A stretch of DNA of 53,988 bases from Verrucomicrobiota bacterium (GCA_019239825.1 JAFAZK010000168.1:1-53988); one strand, 5' to 3'. Positions 9,174 to 18,365 are shown, counted from the first letter of the stretch. Made by a program: numbers and translations. The notes: generated by a model not told the origin, from the letters alone.

Positions 9174-9584
9174 TTAGTTTGTCACCCTCTCCACGAGCTC
9201 GTTCTGTAGCTTCGCCATCTCCCGAAAACCTTCTTCCGAATGATCGTCGTATCCGGCGAGGTGCAGCAATCCGTGTGCAATGTAAACGCGCAGCTCTCGC
9301 GAGAGGTCGCTCTCGTAGTCTATTGCTTGTCTGACTGCGGTTTCCACGCTGATCAAAATCTCGCCATGCTGAAAGGTGATTACATCCGTCGCACCGGCGA
9401 TGCCCATGAACTGCTCATGAATCGCGGAGATTTTCCGATCCGAGACCAGAACGACCAAGATCTCTTCCGGGATCGGGTTTCGCGCGACGCTTAACACGTG
9501 CGGCACCAGCGTCTGAGCGAAAGTGCCGAGGTCGCTAACGGGCAAACGGTACTTCCGCTGACGATTCAGTACCTTGAGCTGCAT
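9174..9584 (-). CDS. ybeY: Endoribonuclease YbeY (16S rRNA maturation)
   Basis: Zinc-dependent endoribonuclease of 136 aa that helps mature the 16S rRNA 3' end and in ribosome quality control. The metal-binding signature is present as HGLLHLAGYDDH, with the three histidines in the usual H-x3-H-x5-H layout. ATDVITFQHG matches the conserved strand ahead of the catalytic region. ATG 9584 has CGAGAG immediately upstream. It is the third gene of the common phoH-pgpH-ybeY order, separated from pgpH by about 118 bases that hold two short palindromic units. Confidence 0.93.
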   Translation of the reverse strand: MQLKVLNRQRKYRLPVSDLGTFAQTLVPHVLSVARNPIPEEILVVLVSDRKISAIHEQFMGIAGATDVITFQHGEILISVETAVRQAIDYESDLSRELRVYIAHGLLHLAGYDDHSEEGFREMAKLQNELVERVTN

Positions 9585-9621
9585 CTCTCGTGCAAACTAC
9601 GCTCCGAGGCTCGCGTCAGAT

Positions 9622-9694
9622 GTCGCTCCTACGGAGCTGTACCCATTGTGATGTCGCAAGGCTATAAAGATGTGACTCCTACGGAGCCGCTTCT
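9622..9694 (+). repeat. Two short GCTCCTACGGAGC-type hairpin units in tandem
   Basis: GATGTCGCTCCTACGGAGCT and, after CTATAAA, GATGTGACTCCTACGGAGCC lie in the same orientation between pgpH and ybeY. The same unit recurs inside the element at 13.8-14.2 kb, there in both orientations. Each copy can form a short hairpin around TAC. Confidence 0.7.
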
Positions 9695-9702
9695 CAACGT
9701 AC

Positions 9703-11301
9703 TCACGCCGCCGTGGCGGGCGGAAGGTTCTTGAGGCGACGAGCTTCGCCTTCAGCGTGTTCTTCGTCTTTAGGATACTTGATCCGCGTATGCAGCATGT
9801 TTTGGATCGTATACCGGAACGTCTCGGAGATCGTCCTGATCTCGCGAAGGGTCAGATCACATTCGTCCAACTGACCTTCAGCGATTCGCTTGTTAACAAT
9901 CTCGTTGATAAGTTGCTCGATCTTTTGCGGGGTCGGTTTGTCCAAACTCCGGGAGGCGCTTTCCACCGAATCGGCCAGGCTGATAATTCCGCACTCCTTA
10001 AACTGCGGTTTCGGGCCGCTATAACGGAAGCTCTCCTCACGAACTTCTGGGATATCTTCCACCCGCATGTTCATGATCTTGCCGCCTTCCCGAGCGTCCT
10101 GCTGCTGTTGGAGGGCGCGTTTGTAGAAATAACTGACTAGCGATGTGCCGTGATGCTGCTGGATCACATCAACGATGCGCTGGTTTAAACCGTACTTCAG
10201 TGCCAGATCGACTCCTTCTTTCACGTGGGCAATGATAATCAACGCGCTCATCGTGGGCGCCAGATCGTCATGAGGATTTTCGTCACCGACAATGTTTTCT
10301 GAAAAGTAATTCGGTTTTACCAGCTTGCCGATGTCGTGAAAATAGGAGCAGGCGCGGCACATCGTGCCGTTCGCACCGACGCGGTTCGCTGCGGCTTCAG
10401 CCAAATCGGCAACCACATCACTGTGATGCCATGTTCCAGGCGCTTCCAGACTCAAACGCAATAACAGCGGATGATTCCGGTCCGCCATCTCAATCCACGA
10501 CATATCCGTGGTGATCTGAAAGAGCGTTTCGATTAAGGGCAGCGCGCCGCCGACGACCATGGCGGTGATAACACTGGTGAAAATGGCCGCCGCCGATTGT
10601 TCGCCAAACCGGGCCCAATCCAGTTGGTTCAATTGCAACCAAGGAATCGCGATAATGCCAAACGAAAGTGCCAGGACCCAAGTGGCTAATCCAACATAGA
10701 GGCCGGCCCGTAATAAGCGACTGCGCCGGCGTACCGAGATGGTGACAAAGACAGCGATAAAGCCGCTGATAAGAGACATCACCAGCAAAAAAGCGTCGAC
10801 TCCCCGGATAAGCAGCGAGCTCCAGAGACTGACAAAGACCGCCGCGTACAGTCCATAATTTTTCCCTAACAAGACGCACAAGACCAGCGGCGCCAGCGCG
10901 TAAGGGATCACTAAGACTCCGAACTCAGGCGGTAACCCACCCCGAGGGTCGCTGCAGAAAACCATGATCAGCTTCGCCGCGCAAAGGTGGAACAGCATGG
11001 TTCCAAAGACCAACCCGACCCGGGAGTTCTTCTGAAAAGTCTCAGGGAAGTTGATCCAGAGTTGCGCTACCGCCGTCAAAAAAACCAGGAAGCCGATCAG
11101 GAAAAACTTAGCGGGCTCCTGGTTTAAACTGGAAAAAATGAGAAGCGCTAAAACGAGAACAAAAAGTCCCAGGATGCTTGCCTTGAGCCAAGGGTTCGTG
11201 TCGAGCTTGCGCATCCACTCTTTCTGCGTCGGTTTCCGACGCTGCTTCGAGCACGCTAGTCCCTTCTTTATCAAGCGTTTACGATCAATTGAGCCAAACA
11301 T
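9703..11301 (-). CDS. PgpH-type membrane HD phosphodiesterase (c-di-AMP), short form
   Basis: Membrane protein with a cytoplasmic HD domain, predicted to hydrolyse cyclic di-AMP to pApA. About seven hydrophobic helices lie between residues 42 and 262. The HD domain follows, with TWHH (291-293), FHDIGK (321-326) and QHHGTSL downstream. Typical family members are 650-850 aa and carry a large extracellular 7TMR-HDED domain between helices 1 and 2. Here, at 532 aa, helix 2 follows helix 1 almost at once (residues 60-65), so that sensor is missing. ATG 11301 has AGGAAGAG about 9 bases upstream. It lies 26 bases after phoH. Confidence 0.88.
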   Translation of the reverse strand: MFGSIDRKRLIKKGLACSKQRRKPTQKEWMRKLDTNPWLKASILGLFVLVLALLIFSSLNQEPAKFFLIGFLVFLTAVAQLWINFPETFQKNSRVGLVFGTMLFHLCAAKLIMVFCSDPRGGLPPEFGVLVIPYALAPLVLCVLLGKNYGLYAAVFVSLWSSLLIRGVDAFLLVMSLISGFIAVFVTISVRRRSRLLRAGLYVGLATWVLALSFGIIAIPWLQLNQLDWARFGEQSAAAIFTSVITAMVVGGALPLIETLFQITTDMSWIEMADRNHPLLLRLSLEAPGTWHHSDVVADLAEAAANRVGANGTMCRACSYFHDIGKLVKPNYFSENIVGDENPHDDLAPTMSALIIIAHVKEGVDLALKYGLNQRIVDVIQQHHGTSLVSYFYKRALQQQQDAREGGKIMNMRVEDIPEVREESFRYSGPKPQFKECGIISLADSVESASRSLDKPTPQKIEQLINEIVNKRIAEGQLDECDLTLREIRTISETFRYTIQNMLHTRIKYPKDEEHAEGEARRLKNLPPATAA

Positions 11302-11327
11302 ACGTTGCGTCTCTTCCTTCTGTGCCC

Positions 11328-12314
11328 TTATTTCCCAGGCCGTTGCTGAACGTTCCTGGGAGCTTCCCGGTGTGTCCGGTAAGCTTGGATAATCGATTGA
11401 ACCAGCGGATGTCGAACGACATCTCGCTCGGTGAATTCGACAAATTGTATATCCGTTACGTTTCTAAGAGCGTGCATCGCCTCGATTAAGCCCGACGCTT
11501 TATTGGGCGGAAGATCGATCTGAGTGTAGTCCCCAGTCACAACACACTTGGAGTCCATTCCCAAGCGCGTTAGAAACATGAACATCTGCTCAGCCGTCGT
11601 ATTTTGGGCCTCATCTAAGATTACGAAGGCGTTATTGAGAGTGCGTCCGCGCATGTACGCTAGAGGCGCAATTTCAATAACGCCCCGATCCATGAATTTC
11701 TGAATCTCCTCCCCAGAAATCATATCATACAATGCATCATATAGGGGACGCAAATAGGGAAAGATCTTTTCCTGGAGGTCTCCTGGAAGGAATCCCAAGG
11801 CTTCCCCTGCCTCCACAGCCGGACGCGTCAAAATGACCCGCTTCACCAGCTCCCGCTTCAATGCGTCTACCGCCATCGCCATCGCTAGGTACGTTTTCCC
11901 GGTACCGGCTGGTCCTATCCCAAACACTAAATCTTTGGATTGGATGGCTTGAACATAGGCTAACTGTTGCCCCGATTTTGGGCTGATCGGGGTGCGCCGA
12001 TTCGAGCTCAACAGTTGGACGCCGGCTAAGTGACCCAAAGGTTGAGGCTGCTTACCGCTCACCGAATCCAATGCGTACTGGAATTCGTGTCTTTGAATCT
12101 GCATTCCCCGTTGGCGCGCTTGCTCAAGTTGGTCAAATACCTGACGCGCCTTATTGATATTGTCGCGCTCACCCTCTAGACGGAGCCAGCCGTCCCTGGT
12201 GGTAACTTTGACACGCAGCTTCTCTTCCAGCGATTGCAACAATTTCAGATCGTTCGCGTACAGATTCTGTAGCGCTCGCCCATTCTCAAACTGAAGCGTC
12301 TCAGATTCTACCAT
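11328..12314 (-). CDS. PhoH-like ATPase (PhoL type)
   Basis: Cytoplasmic ATPase of 328 aa, probably acting on RNA. An N-terminal KH-like region (about residues 20-70) precedes the P-loop GPAGTGKT (134-141). A Walker B-type FVILDEAQN and the sensor segment VVTGDYTQIDLP follow. This is the usual PhoL length and layout. It heads the phoH-pgpH-ybeY operon, a widespread arrangement that links it to RNA processing and ribosome maturation. Confidence 0.92.
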   Translation of the reverse strand: MVESETLQFENGRALQNLYANDLKLLQSLEEKLRVKVTTRDGWLRLEGERDNINKARQVFDQLEQARQRGMQIQRHEFQYALDSVSGKQPQPLGHLAGVQLLSSNRRTPISPKSGQQLAYVQAIQSKDLVFGIGPAGTGKTYLAMAMAVDALKRELVKRVILTRPAVEAGEALGFLPGDLQEKIFPYLRPLYDALYDMISGEEIQKFMDRGVIEIAPLAYMRGRTLNNAFVILDEAQNTTAEQMFMFLTRLGMDSKCVVTGDYTQIDLPPNKASGLIEAMHALRNVTDIQFVEFTERDVVRHPLVQSIIQAYRTHREAPRNVQQRPGK

Positions 12315-12443
12315 GCAGAAGCCAAGTCACCGTTTAGCTGAAGGGGGTCATCATGGAACCGAGGAAACTGGTTACTGAATAAATAATGGCCAGCGTCAAG
12401 CGGGTTGCGGGCAACTATCGTCTCCTGGGTAAGTCTCGCAAGT

Positions 12444-12884
12444 TTATTTGTAGCCGTAAACCATGGCCCAATGGGTCCGCTCGACAGGCGAACTCAATAT
12501 CTCAACGATGACGTAGTACGTACCCGTGGCCGGAGCAACTACATGGGCGCCCGCCGATCGTCCGTGCTGCCAAGAATCATTCTCCACCAGTCTCCCATGG
12601 TTGTCGTAGACATGGATAGAGATCTTGGCCGAGTCGTTGTCGGTCCCTGTGCAGAACCAATAGTCATTCCCTTTAAACAGAGTATGCGTGATGGCTTGCT
12701 GCTGTTTTACACCGAGGTCGCCGCCCCACTGATCGTCTCGGACGAGATAGCCCTGTTTCACGTACGGACTAATCGCTTCGGTAGCCCGTGCGATGGCGTC
12801 ATCCACCGAAGCTAGGCATTTCCCGCCTAACGCCAACAAAGTGACTGCAATGATCAATCGTCTCACAAAACGCGCCCTAAGCAT
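12444..12884 (-). CDS. Small exported protein of unknown function
   Basis: A 146-aa protein with a clear signal peptide (RRLIIAVTLLALGGKCLAS). The mature part contains AGAHVVAPATGTYYVIVEI, which resembles the beta-sandwich pre-peptidase C-terminal-like domains that follow the pattern A-P-x-T-G-x-Y. I infer a small periplasmic beta-rich protein; no enzyme motif is visible. Its start overlaps the end of the upstream gene by 8 bases, so the two are translationally coupled. Confidence 0.65.
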   Translation of the reverse strand: MLRARFVRRLIIAVTLLALGGKCLASVDDAIARATEAISPYVKQGYLVRDDQWGGDLGVKQQQAITHTLFKGNDYWFCTGTDNDSAKISIHVYDNHGRLVENDSWQHGRSAGAHVVAPATGTYYVIVEILSSPVERTHWAMVYGYK

Positions 12885-13701
12885 TCGAATTGATCGCCTT
12901 AACCATGTCGCTGGTTATCTCATGAATCCTCTTGATCGAGGCAGGCGAGATCTTCTGGCTTATCAAAGGCGAGATCTCGTTAAGACTCTTTTGGATCTTG
13001 CCGACTAGTTGATTGTTGCGAAGGCGCGGCGGCATTCCGGCTAAGCGCTCTTGAAAGTATTTCAATAGATCCGGTTGATTCAGCAGATCGGCTCCGTCGG
13101 GAGTATAACTTTTACCGACGATGGAGGTAAGAACTTCAGTACCCCTTAGCCACCCACCCAGGCTCACCAAATGGGCCAACTGATCATCCCGAAGCTGGAT
13201 CATTGCGCTCTTAACATCGCTTAGTGCTCCGTCCAATTCGCGCCGGACGCCGACCCAGTCGCCATCATCGGCATTCGTTACGATCGCGTTAGTCCGGCTC
13301 AGCACGGTCTTCTCGACGCCAATGGCGCGCGCCAACTCTAAGACATCTCGCCCCATCGCTTTGACTCTCTCCTTGTCGGCTGCCTCAACCGCCACAAAAC
13401 CCTCGGCCACGACCGAGCCCAGCATCAGAGCAATCTGCGCTCGGGCTCCGCGACTGGTGATATTCGGAGATCGCATTTCACCCCGCCAATCTGGCGTTCC
13501 GAGCTTATCCAATACATTGAACACTTCGCTGGGCAACGGGACCACCACATCGTCTAGTTTCGTCGCTGGAAATCGATTAAGATCGATCTGTCTGGGAGGA
13601 GCATCCGCAGCTAAAAAATGAGAGAGGGAAACGAGCGTAACCGCCACGAAAAATAGTTGGGTTCTTGTCTTCATTCTCATAAGCATCGCCGGTTCGGTCA
13701 T
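12877..13701 (-). CDS. Exported helical protein of unknown function
   Basis: A protein of up to 274 aa with a signal peptide (RTQLFFVAVTLVSLSHFLAA) ending near residue 32. The mature part is largely helical, rich in Ala, Leu and charged residues. I do not recognise a family. Several ATG codons (residues 1, 6, 8 and 10) could be the start, and none has a strong ribosome binding site. It is coupled to the downstream 146-aa exported protein, which suggests they act together in the periplasm. The upstream side is the palindromic element at 13.8-14.2 kb. Confidence 0.65.
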   Translation of the reverse strand: MTEPAMLMRMKTRTQLFFVAVTLVSLSHFLAADAPPRQIDLNRFPATKLDDVVVPLPSEVFNVLDKLGTPDWRGEMRSPNITSRGARAQIALMLGSVVAEGFVAVEAADKERVKAMGRDVLELARAIGVEKTVLSRTNAIVTNADDGDWVGVRRELDGALSDVKSAMIQLRDDQLAHLVSLGGWLRGTEVLTSIVGKSYTPDGADLLNQPDLLKYFQERLAGMPPRLRNNQLVGKIQKSLNEISPLISQKISPASIKRIHEITSDMVKAINSNA

Positions 13702-13828
13702 TTAAGGGCACCGTAGGCGGCTGGACTCCGCGCTAGCGTGCATTCCCCGGCACACCGCGCCAAGCCTAAAACAAAATTAAGTTTGGGCAAACGAGATTGA
13801 GCCGGGCCCCTAATATAAAAATCCGAGA

Positions 13829-14157
13829 AGACAAATGCCTCGCGCAGAGGACGCGAAGGACGCAGAGATAATCGGAATCGCGCCAAAGAAGCAAGATCCC
13901 GAATGTTTGTGCGAGATAACGCGGTGCGCATACGTAGCTCCGTAGGAGCGAAACCTTTATAGCTCAAGACGAAAAAAACGCGGCGAGCTCCGTAGGAGCG
14001 ACATCCAATTGGAACGTTGGTCAGCTTCACATCCATGCGCTTTGATGCCGCTCCTAACGGAGCTAATTACGTGTAAATTGGCGTTGCTATAAAGATTCCG
14101 CTCCTACGGAGCTGTTCCTCTGCGGCCTCCGCGTCCTCTGCGCGAGGCTTTTTGTCT
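13829..14157. repeat. Family E nested-palindrome element
   Basis: Outer arms: GCCTCGCGCAGAGGACGCGA on the left and TCCGCGTCCTCTGCGCGAGGC on the right (ending 14148), extended by AAGACAAA and TTTGTCTT. Inside are four copies of the GCTCC-TAC-GGAGC hairpin unit, two in each orientation (near 13938, 13988, 14050 and 14100). Some are followed or preceded by TATAAAG. It lies in a divergent gap, so it must coexist with the promoter of hldA. Confidence 0.8.
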
Positions 14158-14288
14158 TTCGTGCAGCTGCCTCCTCACCGGGCTTGCTTTTTTGAAAAGA
14201 TCCTCTCTTCTTTACCTCCGCGTCGGCTGCGACCTGCGCGCGAGGCTCTTAGGTTCGCGTGGTCGTAGCACGGCCATGTACCTGCTCT
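14158..14288. other. Remainder of the divergent gap upstream of hldA
   Basis: Contains a partial repeat of the family E outer arm (CCTCCGCGTCGGCTGCGACC, then GCGCGAGGCTC near 14240). I do not see a clear promoter. Confidence 0.4.
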
Positions 14289-15299
14289 ATGCAACCCGAG
14301 AGATTTGATCAAATCGCCGCTGAATTTCCAAAAAAGCGATTGCTGGTGATCGGGGATGTCATGCTGGATGGGTATGTTTGGGGTCGTGTTTCCAGGATCT
14401 CCCCCGAAGCGCCCGTGCCGGTCGTAGAAGTCTTGCGCGAATCATTCTTCCCGGGCGGCGCCGCCAATGTGGCGCGAAATGTCCGTGAATGCGGCGCCGA
14501 AGTTTACGTGATGGGACTGGTCGGGAAAGACTCAACCGCGGACAGACTCCGATCCATTCTTGAAAACGGCGGCATTCGATTGGAAACCCTGGCTGTTGAG
14601 TCCGGCTTCCAAACGATCGTCAAAACCCGGATTATTGCGCGGCAACAACAATTAGTTCGTGTCGATCACGAACGGCCTCATACCGTCGCGCCTGCCAGCT
14701 TGGAGCGATGCCTGGCACAAATCGAAGAAATGCTGCCTGAACTAGACGGTATTATTTTTGAGGACTACGGCAAAGGGTTCGTCGTTCAATCCTTCGTGGA
14801 CGAGGTCACACGGGTGGCTCGAGCCGCCGGTAAAGTGGTTACGGCAGATCCTAATCCCCGAAGCCAAATTGAATGGAAGCATATGACCGCCGTCAAACCG
14901 AACCGAGGCGAAGCCTTTGCCGCGGCAAACGTTCCTTGGCAAGAACCGGAGGCCGAACCCGAGAAGGACCGTAATCTCCTCGAAATCGGTAAGCGGCTGA
15001 TGCAGAGATGGGAGCCAGATGAACTTTTGATCACGCTGGGAGAGCAAGGAATGATGCTCTTCGCCAGGGGCGAAGAACCGCATCACATTCCACCGCGGGC
15101 ACGGGAAATCTATGATTTGTCGGGCGCCGGAGACACGGCAATCGCGCTCTTTACCTTGGCATTGGTCTGCGGAGCAACCCCGCTGGAGGCAGCGGAGCTG
15201 TCCAACCACGCTAGCGGGGTGGTTGTAGCCAAGTTAGGGACGGCCACGGTGACCCCGACAGAACTCCGCGAAAGCTTGACTTTCGCCCAATTGCGTTGA
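14289..15299 (+). CDS. hldA: D-glycero-beta-D-manno-heptose-7-phosphate kinase
   Basis: Phosphorylates heptose 7-phosphate at C1 on the route to ADP-heptose for LPS core. PfkB/ribokinase fold of about 336 aa: N-terminal LLVIGDVMLDGYVWG, sugar-site PGGAANVARN, and the catalytic SGAGDTAIAL near the C-terminus. Only the kinase half is present; the nucleotidyltransferase domain of fused HldE is absent, so the adenylyltransferase must lie elsewhere. ATG 14289 is chosen over an upstream frame start at 14259. It overlaps gmhB, the next enzyme of the pathway. Confidence 0.93.
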   Translation: MQPERFDQIAAEFPKKRLLVIGDVMLDGYVWGRVSRISPEAPVPVVEVLRESFFPGGAANVARNVRECGAEVYVMGLVGKDSTADRLRSILENGGIRLETLAVESGFQTIVKTRIIARQQQLVRVDHERPHTVAPASLERCLAQIEEMLPELDGIIFEDYGKGFVVQSFVDEVTRVARAAGKVVTADPNPRSQIEWKHMTAVKPNRGEAFAAANVPWQEPEAEPEKDRNLLEIGKRLMQRWEPDELLITLGEQGMMLFARGEEPHHIPPRAREIYDLSGAGDTAIALFTLALVCGATPLEAAELSNHASGVVVAKLGTATVTPTELRESLTFAQLR

Positions 15300-15841
15300 A
15301 GTCCGGACGACCTAAAGCGGTTTTCTTGGATCGGGACGGCACCCTCATGGTGGACCGGGGCTATCCCGCAAAACCGGAACAAGTTCAGCTGCTTGCGGGC
15401 GTAAAAGAAAGCCTGACTTCACTGCGATCGGCCGGCTTTACCCTCGTGATTGTTACCAACCAGAGTGGCATCGGGCGCGGCTTCTTCAGCGAGGCCGATT
15501 TTTGGGCAGTGCAAGCCAGGCTCGAAACATTGCTCGGCGGGGATTTGATCAGCACCACCTATTTTTGCCCAGAGCACCCGGACAAAGCTTCGGATCGCCG
15601 CAAGCCGAGTCCGGGCATGTTGCTCGAAGCTACCCGCGATTTGGATATAAGCCTCGCAGAGAGTTTTATGATCGGAGACAAAGAGTCCGATATCGAGGCG
15701 GGATTAAACGCCGGGGTTAAGGCTTGTATCTGGATCAACGAGGCACCCAACAGGACGTTCACAAATCGGGGCGACGTGATAGTTGTGCCGGATTTCAAAT
15801 CAGCGGCCGATTGGGTTTTGAGTTGTCCCGAAGGGACGTAA
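15296..15841 (+). CDS. gmhB: D-glycero-D-manno-heptose 1,7-bisphosphate 7-phosphatase (HAD family)
   Basis: Removes the 7-phosphate from heptose bisphosphate made by the preceding kinase. HAD motifs: FLDRDGTL (nucleophile and general acid aspartates), VTNQSG, RRKPSPGM, and MIGDKESDI. The start is TTG at 15296, whose last bases form the hldA stop (TTGA), indicating translational coupling. E. coli-type GmhB binds structural zinc through a C-x-H then C-x-C pair. Here CPEH is present but the second pair is missing (DRRKP instead of DCRKP) and the loop is short, so zinc binding is doubtful. 181 aa is a normal length. Confidence 0.92.
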   Translation: MKSGRPKAVFLDRDGTLMVDRGYPAKPEQVQLLAGVKESLTSLRSAGFTLVIVTNQSGIGRGFFSEADFWAVQARLETLLGGDLISTTYFCPEHPDKASDRRKPSPGMLLEATRDLDISLAESFMIGDKESDIEAGLNAGVKACIWINEAPNRTFTNRGDVIVVPDFKSAADWVLSCPEGT

Positions 15842-15954
15842 TCTGGCATTTGTCATCTGTCATCAGTTCCGGCGCTTGCCGGACAATTCTCCCCCCGTAT
15901 TTCCTCCACACCAAGCTTGTCTTTGCCGCTGGTGTCGATTACAAGTGCTAGTCC

Positions 15955-16707
15955 ATGAGCAGGGTCGCCGCCATCATCCCAGCACGCTGGGGGTCGACCC
16001 GCTTCCCCGGTAAGGCGCTACACGGGATCGCCGGTAAACCTTTGATCCAACACGTTTGGCAACGCTGCCTGGAAGCAAACATCTTTGACCGGATCATTGT
16101 CGCTACGGACGACATGAGAATCATGGAGACGGCGTTTCAGTTCGGGGCGGAAGTTGCTTTGACTTCGCCGGAACACACCAGCGGCACCGATCGGATCGCA
16201 GAGGTGGCGAAAAAATTGAAGCGAACCTCGATCTTCTTCAATGTCCAAGGCGACGAACCGCTGATCGACCCGCGATTGCTGCGGAAGTTGGTGAAAAAAT
16301 TTCAGCAAAGCGAGAAATCGGATCTAATCACTGCCGCCTGTCCGATTCACCCCAAGGAGGCTTCGAACGAGCACACCGTTAAGGTCGTCACTGACCGTTC
16401 CGGGAACGCACTTTTCTTTTCGCGGAGTCCGATCCCTTTTGTTCGAAACGGCGCCGAGGCTCAACACCTGAAGCATCTCGGCGTGTATGGATTTCGCAGG
16501 AAAGCACTGTTTGAATTTGTCCGGCTAAAGCCCTCTCCGCTCGAGTCGGCAGAACAGCTCGAACAGTTGCGCGCTTTGGAAAACGGGATGACAATCCGGG
16601 TCGTTGTGTCCGAGACGAACACGATCGATGTGAACACGCCTGAGGATGCCAGAGCGGTTGAACAACAGATTTTAGGAGGAAATGGAGGAGCCCGACATTT
16701 GAGCTAG
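15955..16707 (+). CDS. kdsB: 3-deoxy-manno-octulosonate cytidylyltransferase
   Basis: Activates KDO with CTP to give CMP-KDO for lipid A-core synthesis. The 250-aa length is standard. Nucleotide-binding IIPARWGSTRFPGK starts the protein, followed by IIVATDD, the TSGTDRIAEV block, FNVQGDEPLI and IDVNTPED near the C-terminus. It follows gmhB after 113 bases that contain a small GC hairpin (TCCGGC-GCTT-GCCGGA, 15868-15883). With pyrG next, the enzyme that makes CTP lies beside the enzyme that uses it, a common arrangement. Confidence 0.95.
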   Translation: MSRVAAIIPARWGSTRFPGKALHGIAGKPLIQHVWQRCLEANIFDRIIVATDDMRIMETAFQFGAEVALTSPEHTSGTDRIAEVAKKLKRTSIFFNVQGDEPLIDPRLLRKLVKKFQQSEKSDLITAACPIHPKEASNEHTVKVVTDRSGNALFFSRSPIPFVRNGAEAQHLKHLGVYGFRRKALFEFVRLKPSPLESAEQLEQLRALENGMTIRVVVSETNTIDVNTPEDARAVEQQILGGNGGARHLS

Positions 16708-16763
16708 CCGGCTAGGACCGGTGACGGCAACGCTGCTCTCGATGGGTCCTGTAGAAGAATTAA

Positions 16764-18365
16764 ATGAAATATATTTTCGTGACTGGGGGCGTAGTCAGCT
16801 CCCTTGGTAAAGGATTAGCGGCGGCAGCCCTGGGAACATTGCTCGAACGCCGTGGGCTTAGAGTCACTCTCCAAAAATTCGATCCCTATCTCAACGTCGA
16901 CCCCGGCACCCTGAGCCCGTTCCAACACGGGGAAGTTTACGTACTAAGCGACGGCGCGGAAACTGACCTAGATCTAGGTCACTACGAGCGATTCACGAGC
17001 TGCGTACTAACGCGGTCCAATAACGTCACCAGCGGACAGGTTTACGAGACCGTCCTGGCCAAGGAACGTCGAGGTGATTACTTGGGCAAAACCGTTCAGG
17101 TAATTCCGCACGTCACTGACGAAATAAAAGGCCGTATCGTTCGCAACGCTGAGGCTCAGCCAAGCGATGTGATTATCACGGAGATTGGCGGAACCACCGG
17201 TGACATTGAAGGTCTACCTTTCCTCGAAGCGATCCGCCAATTTCAACTGGAGGCCGGCACGGAAAACGTGGTGATCATGCATGTCACGCTGATCCCCTAC
17301 ATCAAGGCGGCGGGGGAGCTCAAAACCAAGCCGTCCCAACAAAGCATCGCGAAGCTCCGCGAAATCGGGTTGCAACCCCAAGTATTGCTTTGCCGGACGG
17401 AATGGCCGTTGGACCTCGAGATCCGACAGAAGTTGGCGATGTATTGCAATGTTCCACTCCCCGCCGTCGTGGAAGTCCGGGATGTTGCCCACACCATCTA
17501 CGAGTTGCCCCTTACCCTCCAGGAAGAAAAACTGGATGAGACCGTGTGTCGCGCCCTCCGTTTAGAGACTCCACAGGCCGACATGACTGACTGGCGCAGA
17601 TTTGTAGAAAGGGTCGTGCAGCCGCGCAAGCATCTTAAGGTGGCAGTCGTTGGCAAATATATCGATTTACAGGACGCTTATAAGAGCATTTACGAATCGA
17701 TGACTCACGCCGGCGCGGCTAATGATTGCGGCGTCGACATCGTCAAAATCGATTCCGAGGACATCGACCACGGAAATGCTGGCGATTTCTTAGGCTCTGT
17801 CGCAGGCGTTATTGTACCCGGCGGGTTTGGTGATCGCGGTGTGGAAGGAAAGATCCGCGCCTGTCGCTACGCAAGGGAACATCGCATCCCTTATCTCGGC
17901 CTTTGTCTGGGAATGCAGGTTGCCACCATCGAGTTTGCTCGAAACGTCTGTGGGTTGAAAGAAGCGAACAGCACGGAGTTTGACGAAAAAACAGGTGACC
18001 CTGTGATCTGTCTGCTAGAGGAACAAAAAGAGGTGCGAAACAAGGGAGCCTCGATGCGCCTCGGCAGTTGGCCAACGCAACTCGTCGCTGGCACGCTCGC
18101 CCAACGGACTTATGGAACTGACCAGGCGGTTGAACGGCATCGACACCGGTACGAATTCAACCTCGAATATCGGTCGCTGCTGGAAAAACATGGCTTTGTC
18201 ATCAGCGGCACCAGTCCCGACGGTCGTTTGGTCGAAATGATCGAGATCAAGGATCATCCCTGGTTTATCGCCTGCCAATTTCATCCTGAGTTCCTGTCGA
18301 AACCGAACTCGCCACACCCGTTGTTCAAGGGATTCGTGGCAGCGTGTCTGGCGAACTCCACGTAG
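16764..18365 (+). CDS. pyrG: CTP synthase
   Basis: Makes CTP from UTP, ATP and glutamine. The N-terminal synthase domain begins KYIFVTGGVVSSLGKG and contains DGAETDLDLGHYERF. The C-terminal glutamine amidotransferase has the cysteine in GLCLGMQ and the histidine-glutamate in FHPEF. The 533-aa length is typical. Its last 120 bases have a second, decayed and inverted copy at 33025-33144. Confidence 0.97.
   Translation: MKYIFVTGGVVSSLGKGLAAAALGTLLERRGLRVTLQKFDPYLNVDPGTLSPFQHGEVYVLSDGAETDLDLGHYERFTSCVLTRSNNVTSGQVYETVLAKERRGDYLGKTVQVIPHVTDEIKGRIVRNAEAQPSDVIITEIGGTTGDIEGLPFLEAIRQFQLEAGTENVVIMHVTLIPYIKAAGELKTKPSQQSIAKLREIGLQPQVLLCRTEWPLDLEIRQKLAMYCNVPLPAVVEVRDVAHTIYELPLTLQEEKLDETVCRALRLETPQADMTDWRRFVERVVQPRKHLKVAVVGKYIDLQDAYKSIYESMTHAGAANDCGVDIVKIDSEDIDHGNAGDFLGSVAGVIVPGGFGDRGVEGKIRACRYAREHRIPYLGLCLGMQVATIEFARNVCGLKEANSTEFDEKTGDPVICLLEEQKEVRNKGASMRLGSWPTQLVAGTLAQRTYGTDQAVERHRHRYEFNLEYRSLLEKHGFVISGTSPDGRLVEMIEIKDHPWFIACQFHPEFLSKPNSPHPLFKGFVAACLANST

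Noticed and set aside
13698..14036. 112-codon minus-strand frame
   Set aside because: It runs through palindromic element E and overlaps the start of the exported protein; its protein sequence is translated repeat.
15868..15883. GC hairpin TCCGGC-GCTT-GCCGGA after gmhB as a terminator
   Set aside because: No T tract follows on either strand and kdsB continues on the same strand; more likely a small repeat.
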